A program made the translations under genes and the position numbers. This document shows positions 37,767-48,229 of a stretch of DNA of 64,000 nucleotides, one piece after another. A model generated the notes under the pieces. It did no database searches. It was not told the DNA's origin and saw only the letters and a list, made by a program, of their open reading frames with translations. The DNA is taken from NCBI GenBank assembly GCA_026636295.1, contig CP089464.1, positions 558,001-622,000 on the forward strand, read 5' to 3'. This DNA is from Medakamo hakoo. Taxonomy: Eukaryota > Chlorophyta > Trebouxiophyceae > Coccomyxaceae. The first letter of the stretch is position 1; the number at the start of each line of letters is the position of its first letter.

Positions 37767-40070
37767 TTACAGTCTAGCCCCGGCCGCGAGCGCGGCTTTG
37801 ACTTTGCGGCGGTACGCGGCAAAGCCGCCGTCAAAGGGCACGACCCGGCCGTCTTCGACCGACCACAGCCGCCCGGGCGGCGGGCCACTCCCGTCCCCGT
37901 CGCCTTTCCCGCCACCACGCCCGCCACCACCAACAATTGAGTCGATCAGGTGGCCGTCGTGGCTGATGAGGACCAGGCCGCCTTCGTAAGCCGCCAAGCC
38001 GTCCACGAGGGCCTCCACCGCTTCGGCGGACAAGTGGTTGGTCGGCTCGTCCAAGAACAGCGCGTGCGGTTTGGTGAACGTCACGGCGGCGAGCGCGACG
38101 CGCACTTTTTGGCCGCCGCTCATCGTGTACATGCGCTGGAGGGCGAGCGGGCCTGAGACGTTGAACCGGCCCAAGTGGGCGCGCATGTCCTGTTCTTTGA
38201 CGTTGGACGAGGCGAACTGGCGCATGAGGGCGTCCAGGGGGGACAGCGCCAAGTCCAGGCCGTCCACGGCGTGCTGCGAAAACGTCGCGATGCGGGCTTT
38301 GGGGTTGAGCGTCACCGTCCCGGCCGTGGGTTGCAGGCCGCCCGTCATGAGCTTCAGGAGCGTGGACTTGCCCGCGCCGTTGGAGCCGACGAGCGCGACG
38401 CGGGTAGTGGCGTCCACCCCGAAATTCAGGCCGGAGAGGAGGGGAGGGCCGGAGGCGGCGCCGCCGCCCTCGTCCTTGTCTCCGCCGCGGGCCGGGTAAG
38501 AGAAGGCCACGTCCGTCAGCGTGACAAACGGACCGGACAGCGGGTCGGGCGGGGGCGGAAATGCAAAGACCAGGTCAGAGTCGTCGTCCGCGCCGTCTTC
38601 GGCCGGGTGTCCGCCTCCGCCGCCACCCTCGCCCAGGCGCGCGATGGCTTTCAACCGCGACTGCACCAGGGCCGCCCGGTTGGCGTTGTACCGGAACCGG
38701 TCGACGAAGGCTTGCATGTGCGCGCGCTGGCGTTCGACGCCCGCCGCGGCCGCGGCCTCGCACCGCGCGCGCTCGGCCGCCGCTTCCACAAACGCGTCGA
38801 AGTTGCCTTTGTACGCGGTCAGCCGGCGGTGGGCCAGGTGGATGATGCCGTCCGTGACGGCGTTCAAGAAGTCGCGGGCGTGCGAGACGATGAGCACGGT
38901 CTTGGGGTACGCCAGGATGAAGCTCTCCAGCCACAGCACGGCGTGGAGGTCCAAGTGGTTGGTCGGCTCGTCCAGCAGCAGGACGTCCGGGCTGATGAAC
39001 AGGGCGCGCGCCAGGGCGACGCGCATGCGCCACCCGCCCGAGAATTCTTTGGTCGGCCGGGCCTGGGTGGCGGCGTCAAAGCCCAGGCCCGCAAGGATGG
39101 ACGCGGCGCGCGCTTCTGCGCCCCGGGCATCGATCGCGGCCAGGCGGGCGCCGACGGCGTTCAGCCGGCTCGTCAAAGCGGACGTGTCGTCAGACGAGGA
39201 CGCGCCGCCGTCGCCGCCCTCCAGCTTAGCCAGGAGTTCGCCCTCCTCCGCCAGCAGCGCCGTTCGCTCCGTGTCCGTCGCCAGCACGGCTTGGATGACG
39301 GGCGTGCCATCGCCCGCGACTTCCTGTTCCACGTGCAGGATCTGCATGGTGGGCGGGATGCCGGGCAGCGCCCTGCTGGCCAGCGCCCTCAACAGCGTCG
39401 TCTTGCCGGCGCCGTTCTTGCCGACCAGGCCGTACGTCCGCCCACACGCGAGCAGGAGGTCGGCGTCCTCGATCAGAGCGGCGCCGCCATTGGACAGGCT
39501 GATGCCGCCCAGCTTCAGGTCCCGGGGCCCGCCGCCGCCCGCGTTACGCACGACGGTCGGTGCGTCGCCCTCCAGCGCGGCGGCGGCGGCGGCGGCGTGG
39601 GCGGCGGCGGCCGCCCGGGCCTTGGCCTCCTCCGCCTCCGCGCGTTTGGCCAGGCGGGCCCGGTCTTTGTCGGTCACAGCCAAGGCCGCCGCGCTCACGA
39701 CGCCGGCCGCGTCGGGGAAGGCCGTGCGCAGGGCGTCTTTCGCTTCCAAGACTTCGGAGTCGTGGAGCTTGATCTGGGAGATGTCGTCCAGGACGATGGC
39801 CGCGCGTTTTTCTGGGGCCGGCGCCGCGGGCGCGGCGCCAGGTTTCTTGCCCAGGCGCGCGGCCAGGGCCGCACACGCCGCCGCGACGCCGCCCGCCTCC
39901 ACCAGGCCAGCGCTCTCCATCATCTCGCCAAACTCCTCTTCCACCAAAGCAGCATCGCCCCAGTCTTCACCGCCGTCGGCCAGGCAGGAGGCCAGGTAAT
40001 CCCGGACGGTCGGGTCGCCGGCACCGCCAAAGACGGCGGCGACGGCTTCTGCCGCGGCCGCGGTCGTCAT
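37767..40070 (-). CDS. ABCF3: ABCF3/GCN20-like ABC ATPase
   Basis: Single minus-strand exon, 767 residues, close to yeast Gcn20 (752) and human ABCF3 (709). It has no membrane domain and two ABC cassettes. Cassette 1: Walker A GKNGAGKTT near residue 218, signature FSGGWRMRVALARAL, Walker B VLLLDEPTNHLD. Cassette 2: Walker A GSNGAGKST near 562, signature MSGGQKVRVALA, Walker B ALFLDEPTNHLS. The N-terminal region keeps the family's acidic blocks (VRDYLASCLADGGEDWGDAALVEEEFG). ABCF3/Gcn20 binds Gcn1 on ribosomes and helps Gcn2 sense starvation. Gly-rich inserts occur near residues 480 and 725. The ATG (40070-40068) lies 272 bp from the divergent MIC60 gene; the TAA is at 37767-37769, convergent with MYG1. 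Confidence 0.93.
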   Translation of the reverse strand: MTTAAAAEAVAAVFGGAGDPTVRDYLASCLADGGEDWGDAALVEEEFGEMMESAGLVEAGGVAAACAALAARLGKKPGAAPAAPAPEKRAAIVLDDISQIKLHDSEVLEAKDALRTAFPDAAGVVSAAALAVTDKDRARLAKRAEAEEAKARAAAAAHAAAAAAALEGDAPTVVRNAGGGGPRDLKLGGISLSNGGAALIEDADLLLACGRTYGLVGKNGAGKTTLLRALASRALPGIPPTMQILHVEQEVAGDGTPVIQAVLATDTERTALLAEEGELLAKLEGGDGGASSSDDTSALTSRLNAVGARLAAIDARGAEARAASILAGLGFDAATQARPTKEFSGGWRMRVALARALFISPDVLLLDEPTNHLDLHAVLWLESFILAYPKTVLIVSHARDFLNAVTDGIIHLAHRRLTAYKGNFDAFVEAAAERARCEAAAAAGVERQRAHMQAFVDRFRYNANRAALVQSRLKAIARLGEGGGGGGHPAEDGADDDSDLVFAFPPPPDPLSGPFVTLTDVAFSYPARGGDKDEGGGAASGPPLLSGLNFGVDATTRVALVGSNGAGKSTLLKLMTGGLQPTAGTVTLNPKARIATFSQHAVDGLDLALSPLDALMRQFASSNVKEQDMRAHLGRFNVSGPLALQRMYTMSGGQKVRVALAAVTFTKPHALFLDEPTNHLSAEAVEALVDGLAAYEGGLVLISHDGHLIDSIVGGGGRGGGKGDGDGSGPPPGRLWSVEDGRVVPFDGGFAAYRRKVKAALAAGARL

Positions 40071-40342
40071 ATTTTGAGATGTGCGGGCGTGTGACTAAGA
40101 GAGATGATGGTCTAGCTATTGGGCAGCTGGGAGGTGATGGCCTAGCTATTGGGCAACTGGGACAGAGGGGTGTGCGCGCTCTCCTAAAGGCGGGAAGAAG
40201 GTGCGACGACCGAAAAGAAATCGGCGTCTGCCGGGCAGCGAGAGAGCGTTCGCACCTCCCTCACAAGACAACCGCGGCGCGGCGGGCAACAAGGCCGCCC
40301 ACGCGGGCGAAGAAGCAGCTCTTTCTTCCCCAGCAGGAGCCC
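40071..40342. promoter_or_regulatory. Bidirectional promoter region, ABCF3 / MIC60
   Basis: A 272-bp gap between divergent starts. It contains a 30-nt direct repeat at 40105-40134 and 40135-40164 (core CTAGCTATTGGGCA) that differs at few positions. The repeats contain ATTGG, the reverse complement of a CCAAT box, in each copy. Confidence 0.5.
40105..40164. repeat. 30-nt tandem repeat in the ABCF3/MIC60 promoter
   Basis: Two adjacent 30-nt units, each with TGATGG(T/C)CTAGCTATTGGG. Each includes ATTGG, i.e. CCAAT on the minus strand, so the duplication doubles a possible CCAAT site. Confidence 0.8.
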
Positions 40343-40981
40343 ATGCCCGCGCCCGCCTCCTCCACGCGCGCCTTCACCGCCCTGCTGGCGGCACGGCGGG
40401 CGTTGTCATCCAAGGTGACCGAGGAAGAGAACCGCAGCGTGCCCATTCGCCACGACCGATCGGACGCCGTCCCTGACGCCGGGGCGAGGGCTGGCCGGCG
40501 CCAGCCTCCAGCCCGCGGGGAGCGTGGCAGCCGAACCGACGCGCCGAGCCGTGTGGGCGGGCAGGCCGACGTCTGCCGTGAGGCGGGCTCGGACGGAAAA
40601 AAGAAAACAGCGACACGCTCCCATTCAACCCGCTCACACCCCCTCCTCGCCGCTCAACAAAAAAACAGCAGCGCCCGCCGCCGTCCACCGCCCGCCCGAC
40701 CGCGCCCGGCACCCCCAAACGCAAAACTAAAAAGCAACTGCTTGAAGAAGCTCGAGCCGCCGCGGCCGCCGCGGCCTTGGCGTCCGCCGCCGCGGAGCGG
40801 GAAGCCGCGCGCGCGGCGGCGGAAGCTGTCTTGCGGGATGGACGGTGGGCCGCGGATTCCGCGGCGGCCGCTGCCGCGTCTGCGGCGTCGGCCCGGCCCG
40901 CGACGGGCGGGTTGGGCGCCCAGCTGCCTGGCGGGCCTTTTGTCGGGAACACGTCTGCGGCGGCGGCGCCGCCGCCGCCTC

Positions 40982-41014
<33 letters not shown>

Positions 41015-43722
41015 ATGCGCCACCCTCTCAGGTCGCGCCCGGCGTCGGCTGGCCGCCCGTCCACCCCGCGCCGCCGCCGCCGCCGCCCCCACCGCCCCCT
41101 CCACCTCCCAAGCCGGCGCCGAGGGAGATGGTGTTTGCGGCGCCGACTACCACGGCGTCGGTCGGCGCCGCGCCAGGGCGGTCCGTCCCTCCTCCGCCAC
41201 CGCCGCCGCGCGCCCCGCCTCCACCCCCGCCGCCTCCGTCCTCCGCCACGTACGCCGCCGCGGCGGCCGCCACCCCACCTCCCGATGCATCCATCTGGTG
41301 GCTGACGGCGGCCGGTTTGGTGGCCGGCGGCGCGTACGCGTACTATGGGCTGGGCATGGGCCGGAGCGGTGAGAAAGGTGTTGGGAGCGGCGGGAAAAAC
41401 AATGCAAAGGGCGGCGGCGGTGCGGCGGCGGCGTCCTCGCCCTGGCACAAGGACCTCGCGCCGCCCCCACCCCCGCCGCCTCCACCCGCCGTCACTGAAA
41501 AAGTCAAGGAAGCCGTGGAAGAGTCGGCGGCGGCCCTGGAAGCCGCGGCGGAGGAGGCGGTGGAGACGCTGGCGGGCGCGGCGCACGACGCCGCGGAGAC
41601 GGCCGCGGCCGCGGTGGAGGCCGTCGCCGAGGGCGCGGCCGCCGCCGTGGAAGAAGCCGCGGAAGCGGTGCACGCCGCCGCCGAGAAAGCGGGCGAGGTG
41701 GTCATCGACGCCCAGCCGGTCGCGGACCTGTTGAACGAGGTCCTGCGCGGCCCGTGGGACGGCGGGGAGGGCGGCGGCGGCGGCGGCGCTGCTGGCGCTG
41801 CTGCTGCCACGCGTGCCGCTGCCACCATCCTCGCCCGCGGCGGTGGCAAGCACGGCCTGCTGCCAGAACCCGGGATGGCGGCCGCCGTGGCGCGCGGGCG
41901 CGTCAGCGGTGCGACGGCCACGCCCGCGGCGACGGGCCGCAACGGCCTGTTGCCGGCCGTCGGCGGCGGTGCGCCTGCCGCGCCCGCTCCGGCCTCCTCG
42001 TCCGCCACCCCCTCTACACCGCAACAACCGCCAGTCATCGACGCGGCCGCCGACTTGGCTGGCCGGGCCCTGACCCGTGTCGGGTCCGCCCTGGGCGGCG
42101 TGGGCCGGTGGTTTGCAGGGAGCGGTGGCGGTCGGGGTGGGCGTGGGAGCGCGCCCGCCGCACCGCCGACGACGGCCGCCTCCCGTCCCCATCCCTCGCC
42201 CGGCGGTCCGTCTCTGGAAGCCGCCGCCGCCCGCTTTGCGGCCGAAGGCCGGCACGCCGCCGCGGCGGGCGCGGACGCGGTCGAACGCGCGGCCGCGTCG
42301 GCGGCCACGGCCGTCGCGGCCGCCCTCGACGACGCGGGCGAAGCCGTCGCGCACGCGGTCGGGACGACGGGTGGCGGCGGCGGGGGTGGCGGCGGGGGTG
42401 AGCTGCCGCACCACCAGCCCGCCGCGCCCGCCCGCCAGCCCGTCCCCGTCCCGCCGGCCGTCCACCCTTTCTTGGACCTGCCGCCCGGCGTCGCGGCGCC
42501 GCCGGCCCGCACGCCGCCCGCGCGCGCGTCGCCCGCTGACGCCGCCGCCTTTGCTGGCTCGCCCGCCGCCGCGGCCGCAGACGAAGATCCGGCCACGGCC
42601 CTGAACGACGCCCTGACGGCCGCCTCCCTGCTGGGCGCGGCCGCGGAGCGTGGGGACGGCCCAGGCGGCGACTGGTCCGAGTACGCGGCCCGCCACCGCC
42701 AGGCCGCGGCGGACGCTGTCACGCTGCGTGAGCGTGTCGAAGCCGCACAGGCGGTCGCAAAGGACGCCGTGGCGCGCGCCGACGCCGTCGCCGCCCGGTC
42801 CGACGCGGCTGTCGACGCGTTTGTCGACGCCCTGGACGCCGCAGCCGCGAGTGCGGACGCGCAGCGGGAAGCGGAGTTGAGGCGCCAAGCCGCTTTCTTG
42901 GCCACTGCCGCCGCTGAAGCCGCAGCCGCTGAGCGTGCGGACAGGCTGCGTGCCCTGGACGACGTGCGCGTGGAGATAGAAGCCCTGGCAGCGGCGCTGG
43001 CCTCGCGCGCGACCGAACGGGCGACGGGCCTGGCGGCGCAGCGCCTGGCTGCCGGCGCGGCCGCGCTCCAGGCGGCCTTGGGTGCGGGTGCGCCGCTCGC
43101 CACTGAAGCTGCGGCCTTGCTCGCCGCCGCGCCGGACGACCCCGTCGTCTCCGCCGCCGTCCGTGCGCTGCCCCGGTCCGCGCTGGAGGGCGGCGTCTCG
43201 ACGCCCGCGGCGCTGAGGGCCCGGTGGCCGGACGTGGAGCGTGCGGCGCGGACGCTGACGCTGCTGCCGGTCGGTGGAGGGGGGTGGCTGTCGCTGGGGC
43301 TGGCCCGGCTGGCGGCGGCGATGAAGGTGAGCGTGGGGTGTGGTGGTGTTTTGCTTGGCGGGCGAGTGGGGGGGAGAGGATAGGGTGAGGGGAGGGCCGA
43401 GCCGCGCCCGCGCGCGCGCGCGCGTTTTTTCGTCTTTCCGACACGCGCCCTCACGCTCCTCCCACCCCAAATCCCACGCCAGGTCGCCGAGAGCGGTGAC
43501 TACGCTGGCACGCGCCACGAACGGCTGGCAGCCGCGGCGGAGGCGGCGGCCCAGGGGAGGATGGGCGACGCGGCCGACGCGCTCGCGGCCGCGGCGCACG
43601 GCACGGCGGCCGCGGCCGCGGTGGGCGACTGGGTGGCCGCCGCCCGGGCCAGGGCCAGCTCAGAAGCTGCGGTGCGGGCTCTGCTCGCGCACAGCGCGGC
43701 GCTGGCGCTCACGGCGGCGTAA
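40343..43722 (+). CDS. MIC60: MIC60/mitofilin, MICOS crista-junction protein
   Basis: Three exons (40343-40414, 40669-43326, 43483-43722) give 989 residues, larger than the usual 650-760. MIC60 sits in the mitochondrial inner membrane, shapes crista junctions and links to outer-membrane complexes. Exon 1 encodes a presequence (SSTRAFTALLAARRALSSK). A poly-Pro region precedes the single membrane segment SIWWLTAAGLVAGGAYAYYGLGMG near residues 231-254, with GxxxG-like packing. Ala/Glu-rich helices and coiled coil follow. The C-terminal mitofilin domain is recognisable: RALPRSALEGGVSTPAALRARW, ARTLTLLP, LSLGLARLAAAMKVAESGDY and MGDAADALAAAAHGTAAAAAVGDWVAAARA. The second acceptor is CAGCAG, a NAGNAG site that could add or drop one Gln (40669 or 40672). 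Exon 3 exactly completes the domain. Long Pro and Ala tracts are unusual for the family. Confidence 0.85.
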
Positions 43723-44986
43723 TGGCGTGTCGGAAAAGATGCGGAAAAAAAGGAGAGGGTGGGGTTGGTGTGTTATCGAGACCGTGCCCCCTCCTCACAC
43801 ACCCTTTGGCCGCTCCTTCACTGTGAGCGCCTTTGCCTCCCCACCCCCCAAACCCCCCACCACAAGGTGAGCGACGAACTGGGAGCTTGTTTCGAGATTG
43901 CCGTGGGGGTGGCCCGCGCGTTTGGGGCGGGGGCGCCGCTGGGAGGGAGGCACATCGCTTGCCGCCGCGCCTGCCCCACTCGCCGTGGGGGACCGGCGCG
44001 CGCGGCACGCCCGTCCGTCGCCGCGGCGGGCCCGGGAGATCCTTCTCCCCTCCTGCCGATCGGGATAGGTGGTGGCCGATGTCCTGCATGACATGCGTAC
44101 GGGCGGCGCCGCGAGATGGTGCCGATCCGGCGGCCCGGCTCACCGCGACACCGCTGATGCAGCTTCGACTCGGCCGCCGTTTTTTGTTCCGAGCAACGAA
44201 AATTCCGGACGGCGAAACGGCGGCCTTGCGGCGCCCGGGCCGGGCCCAACTCTGGGTTTCGTCTTGCGGCCCGCATGATCGACTCCCTGGGGGTGATGGC
44301 GGTGGCGCCCGCCCGCTGCGCGGGCCCCCCACAGACTCCGTCGGAACGAGGGGGAGTCGACGCCGGCTGGGCGCTCCCCCTGCCCACCGACGCAGCGGCG
44401 GGGGAGTGCGAGGCCCCGCCTCCGCCCGCGGCGCCCCGCTTCACCCACACCCCTCGCCCGCCCTCTTGGCTCGTGCCAAAGGGCCTTGGGCGCTCGGACG
44501 CGTGGCCTGCACCGCCGCCCGAGATCGGGCGGCGGGCGTGCGGGACGCTGCATGGGGCGTCGGTGCTCCTCCCGCACCGACGCGCAAGCAGGGGCTTTGC
44601 GCGCGGCCGCGCCCTGCGCCCGTCCACCGCTGCTTCCGCGGGCGGACGCCCCCGCTCGGAGCCGGAAGCGGCCTTCCCGCCCTGGTGGCGGGGAGGGAGT
44701 GCAAGCGGAGTGGGTGCCCGGCCGGGAGGAGAGGCGAAGGCGAAACCGTGAGGCGTTCGGGCCGCCGCCGCTCAAACGACGACGCCCGGCCTCGGCCCGC
44801 AACCGCCGCCGCCGCTCGGCGCGCGCGCGCGCGGCCGCACCATCCACGACCCCGTCCCGCGCACACACACACCATCCCCCACTCCTCCACCCACACCCAC
44901 CCCGCTCACGCCCTCCCCTCCCCCTCCCCCCTCTCCTCTCTCCCGCCATCGAAACCCACCAGAAAAAAAAAACAAGGCAAAACACC
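43723..44986. other. Intergenic region upstream of elongation factor 3
   Basis: About 1.26 kb with no supportable gene; it holds the MIC60 3' UTR and the promoter and leader of the EF-3 gene. Near 44030-44280 are short AT-richer islands among GC-rich sequence. The last 120 bp are C/T-rich then A-rich, as seen before several starts here. A 5' UTR intron is possible but no clear pair of splice sites was chosen. Confidence 0.4.
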
Positions 44987-47900
44987 ATGTGCCCGACCGC
45001 CGTCACGTCGGTCCCCGTCCCGGCCGCGCCCGCGGTCGACAAGGCCGCCGCCGCCGTCGCCGCCGTCAACCTGGCGTCGGCCGCCCCGGCTGCCGCCGCC
45101 CCGGCCGCCCCGGCCACCAAGAAGACCCCCGTCCAAGCCGCCGTCGACGCCGTGTGCGCGGCCGATGCGCTGTCGCGCGATGACCGCGTGGCCGCGGCCG
45201 ACGCCCTCGCCAAGCTCGCGCTGGCGTCGCCCGCCGACGCGGCCGCGGCCATCTCGGCCCTGGTCGACGCCGGCACGGCCGCCGACGCGGCCCCGCAAGC
45301 CAAGGAGGGCGCGGCCCTGGGCCTGGGCGCGATCGCCAAGGCCGGCGGCGCGGGCGTCGAAGCCCACACCGCGTCGGCGGGCCTGCCCGCCCTCTTCACG
45401 CTGGCCGGCGACAAGGCCGCGCCCGTGCGCGAGGCCGCGGAGGAAGGCCTGACCGCGATCATCTCCACGCTCACCCCGGCCGGCCTGCGCTTCGTCCTTC
45501 CGGCCATCCTGGACGCGACGGAGCACGCGCGCCCGTGGCAGACCAAGGTGGCGGCCCTGCGCGCCCTGGGCGAGCTGTCCGCGTCCCAGCCGGCGGCCGT
45601 CGCGGCCCTGGTGCCGACCATCATCCCCGCCGCGTCGTACGCCGTCTCCGACGCCAAGCCGGCCGTCAAGGACGCGGCCATGGCCGCGCTCGACGCCGTC
45701 GCCAAGACCATCGGCAACGCCGACCTGGACGCCTTCATCCCCGCCCTCGTCTCCTGCATCGCCCGCCCGGAGGAAGTGCCGGACTGCGTGCACAAGCTGG
45801 GCGCGACGACGTTTGTCCAGGCCGTGGAAGCGCCGACGCTGGCCCTGATGGTCCCGCTGCTGCTGCGCGGCCTGCGCGAGCGCCAGACGGCCGTCCGCCG
45901 CAAGGCCGCCCTGATCACGGACAACATGGCCAAGCTGGTCGACTCCCCGCTGGACGCGGCCGTCTTCCTGCCCCGCCTGCTGCCGGACGTGCGCAAGATG
46001 GCCGCCGAGGTGTCCGACCCTGAAGCCCGGTCGGTCGCCGAGCGCACCGTCGGCACGCTCGTCTCGGTCGGCGCGGAGGGCGACATCTCCCAGCTGGCCG
46101 ACAAGTACAAGCCCGCCGACCCGGTCGCGACCAAGGCCGCGCTGGTCAAGGCCCTGGCCGACGCGGGCGTCAAGGCCGACGCGCCGGGCGTGGGCGCCGT
46201 CGTCGAGTACGTCGCGTCGGCCGGCACGTCGCTCGCCGATGCGAAGGCCTTCCTGGCCGACGAGTGGGCGCCCCTGACGCCCATGCTGGCGCCCGTCGTC
46301 GGGTCCGCCGACGCCGCGTCCGCCGTCACCAAGGCCTTCCTGCGCGCGTGCGAGGTCGCGGCCGAGGAGAAGGCGGAGGAAGCCGACGACGACGAGGGCG
46401 AGGACCTGTGCAACTGCGAGTTCTCGCTCGCGTACGGCGGCCTGATCCTGCTGAACAACGCCCGCCTGCGCCTGAAGCGGGGCAAGCGGTACGGCCTGTG
46501 CGGGCCCAACGGCGTGGGCAAGTCCACGCTCATGCGCGCCATCGCCAACGGCCAGCTGGACGGCTTCCCCCCCGCCGACCAGCTGCGCACGGTCTACGTG
46601 GAGCACGACATCGACGCGTCCCAGGCGGAGACGCCCGTCATCGACTTCATCGTGACGGACGCCAACGTCGTCGCCACGACCGCGCCGTCCAAGGAGGAGG
46701 TCGCGACCGTGCTGGGCGGCGTCGGCTTCACGCCCGAGATGCAGGGCGCGGCCGTCGCGTCGCTGTCGGGCGGCTGGAAGATGAAGCTGGCCCTGGCCCG
46801 GGCCATGCTCATGAAGGCCGACATCCTGCTGCTGGACGAGCCGACCAACCACTTGGACGTCCACAACGTCGCCTGGCTGGAGAACTACCTGACGGGCCTG
46901 ACGGACGTGACGTCCATGATCGTGTCGCACGACTCCGGCTTCCTGGACAACGTGTGCACGCACGTCATCCACTACGAATCCCGCAAGCTGCGCCGGTACA
47001 AGGGCAACCTGACCGAGTTCGTCAAGCAGGTGCCGTCCGCCAAGTCGTACTACGAGTTGGGCGCGTCGTCCATCAAGTTCATCCTGCCGGAGCCGTCCTT
47101 CCTGGAGGGCGTCAAGTCCAAGGACCGCGCCATCCTGAAGATGAAGGACGTCTCCTTCGCCTACCCGGGCACGGACCGCACCATCCTGACGGGCGTCTCC
47201 GTCCAGTGCTGCCTCAACTCGCGCGTGGCCGTCACGGGCGCCAACGGCGCGGGCAAGTCCACCATGATCAAGCTGCTGACGGGCGAGATGGAGCCCGTGG
47301 CGGGCGACGTGTGGAAGCACCCCAACCTGCGCATCGCGTACGTCGCCCAGCACGCCTTCCACCACCTGGAAATGCACCTGGAGAAGACGCCCAACGAGTA
47401 CATTCGCTGGCGGTACGCCATCGGCGAGGACCGGGAGAACCTGACCAAGGTGGACCGCATCCTGACCGAGGAGGAGGAGGCCGCCCTGCGCGAGCCGTTC
47501 AAGATGGAGGACGGGTCCAAGCGCGTCGTCGACAAGCTGGTCGGCCGCCGCAAGCTGAAGCGCGACTACGAGTACGAGGTCCAGTGGGTGGGCCACCGCC
47601 CGGAGGACAACACGTGGATGGCCCGCGACGTCCTGGAGCGCCGCGGCTTTGGCAAGCTGGTCACGGAAGTCGACGTCAAGGAGGCCGCCCGCCTGGGCCT
47701 GCACGCCCGCCCGCTGACGACCGCCCAGGTGGAGAAGCACTTGCAAGACCTGGGCGTCGACCCCGAGTTCGGCACGCACTCCCACATCCGCGGCCTGTCG
47801 GGCGGCCAGAAGGTCAAGGTCGTCATCGCCGCCGCCATGTGGCAGTCGCCGCACATGCTCATCCTGGACGAGCCGACCAACTACCTGGACCGCGAGTCGC

Positions 47901-48229
47901 TGGGCGCGCTGGCCGACGCCATCAAGGACTACGGCGGCGGCGTCGTCATGATCACGCACTCGCGCGAGTTTGCTGACGCGCTGTGCCCGGAGAAGTGGCA
48001 CGTGGAGGGCGGCGTCCTGACGGCGACCGGCCAGCCGACCGCCCTGCTGGAGGCGGCCAAGCTGGAGTGGAAGCGCCAGGAGGAGACGGTCGACGCGTTC
48101 GGCAACACGGTCAAGATCAAGGCGCCCAAGAAGACGATGTCCAACAAGGAGCTGAAGAAGCTGGCCAAGGCGCGCCAGATGCGCCGGGACCGCGGCGAGG
48201 AGGTGACGTCCGACGAAGAGGACTGGTAG
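44987..48229 (+). CDS. EF3: Translation elongation factor 3 (eEF3)
   Basis: Single exon, 1,080 residues, close to the fungal length (about 1,045). EF-3 is a ribosome-bound ABC ATPase that releases E-site tRNA during elongation; it is essential in fungi and also occurs in some algae and oomycetes. The order is N-terminal HEAT repeats (residues about 45-330), a helical bundle, ABC1 (Walker A GPNGVGKST near residue 506, LSGGWKMKLALARAM, LLLDEPTNHLD) and ABC2 (Walker A GANGAGKST near 750, LSGGQKVKVVIAAA, LILDEPTNYLD). A chromodomain insert near residues 853-895 (RDYEYEVQWVGHRPEDNTW) lies within ABC2 and is diagnostic for EF-3. The C-terminus is basic and then acidic (SDEEDW). Codons end almost only in C or G, with AAG, CTG and GAG preferred even more strongly than in neighbouring genes, as expected for a highly expressed gene. 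The long antisense open frame here is a by-product of that bias. Confidence 0.96.
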   Translation: MCPTAVTSVPVPAAPAVDKAAAAVAAVNLASAAPAAAAPAAPATKKTPVQAAVDAVCAADALSRDDRVAAADALAKLALASPADAAAAISALVDAGTAADAAPQAKEGAALGLGAIAKAGGAGVEAHTASAGLPALFTLAGDKAAPVREAAEEGLTAIISTLTPAGLRFVLPAILDATEHARPWQTKVAALRALGELSASQPAAVAALVPTIIPAASYAVSDAKPAVKDAAMAALDAVAKTIGNADLDAFIPALVSCIARPEEVPDCVHKLGATTFVQAVEAPTLALMVPLLLRGLRERQTAVRRKAALITDNMAKLVDSPLDAAVFLPRLLPDVRKMAAEVSDPEARSVAERTVGTLVSVGAEGDISQLADKYKPADPVATKAALVKALADAGVKADAPGVGAVVEYVASAGTSLADAKAFLADEWAPLTPMLAPVVGSADAASAVTKAFLRACEVAAEEKAEEADDDEGEDLCNCEFSLAYGGLILLNNARLRLKRGKRYGLCGPNGVGKSTLMRAIANGQLDGFPPADQLRTVYVEHDIDASQAETPVIDFIVTDANVVATTAPSKEEVATVLGGVGFTPEMQGAAVASLSGGWKMKLALARAMLMKADILLLDEPTNHLDVHNVAWLENYLTGLTDVTSMIVSHDSGFLDNVCTHVIHYESRKLRRYKGNLTEFVKQVPSAKSYYELGASSIKFILPEPSFLEGVKSKDRAILKMKDVSFAYPGTDRTILTGVSVQCCLNSRVAVTGANGAGKSTMIKLLTGEMEPVAGDVWKHPNLRIAYVAQHAFHHLEMHLEKTPNEYIRWRYAIGEDRENLTKVDRILTEEEEAALREPFKMEDGSKRVVDKLVGRRKLKRDYEYEVQWVGHRPEDNTWMARDVLERRGFGKLVTEVDVKEAARLGLHARPLTTAQVEKHLQDLGVDPEFGTHSHIRGLSGGQKVKVVIAAAMWQSPHMLILDEPTNYLDRESLGALADAIKDYGGGVVMITHSREFADALCPEKWHVEGGVLTATGQPTALLEAAKLEWKRQEETVDAFGNTVKIKAPKKTMSNKELKKLAKARQMRRDRGEEVTSDEEDW

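Noticed and set aside
43723-44986. Possible extra gene or 5' UTR intron before EF-3
   Set aside because: No domain-like frame and no convincing donor-acceptor pair; left as intergenic.
44906-48001. 1,031-codon antisense open frame opposite EF-3
   Set aside because: It is a shadow of EF-3 codon bias: composition is His/Arg/Gly/Asp-rich, with no motif, and it lies fully inside a certain gene.
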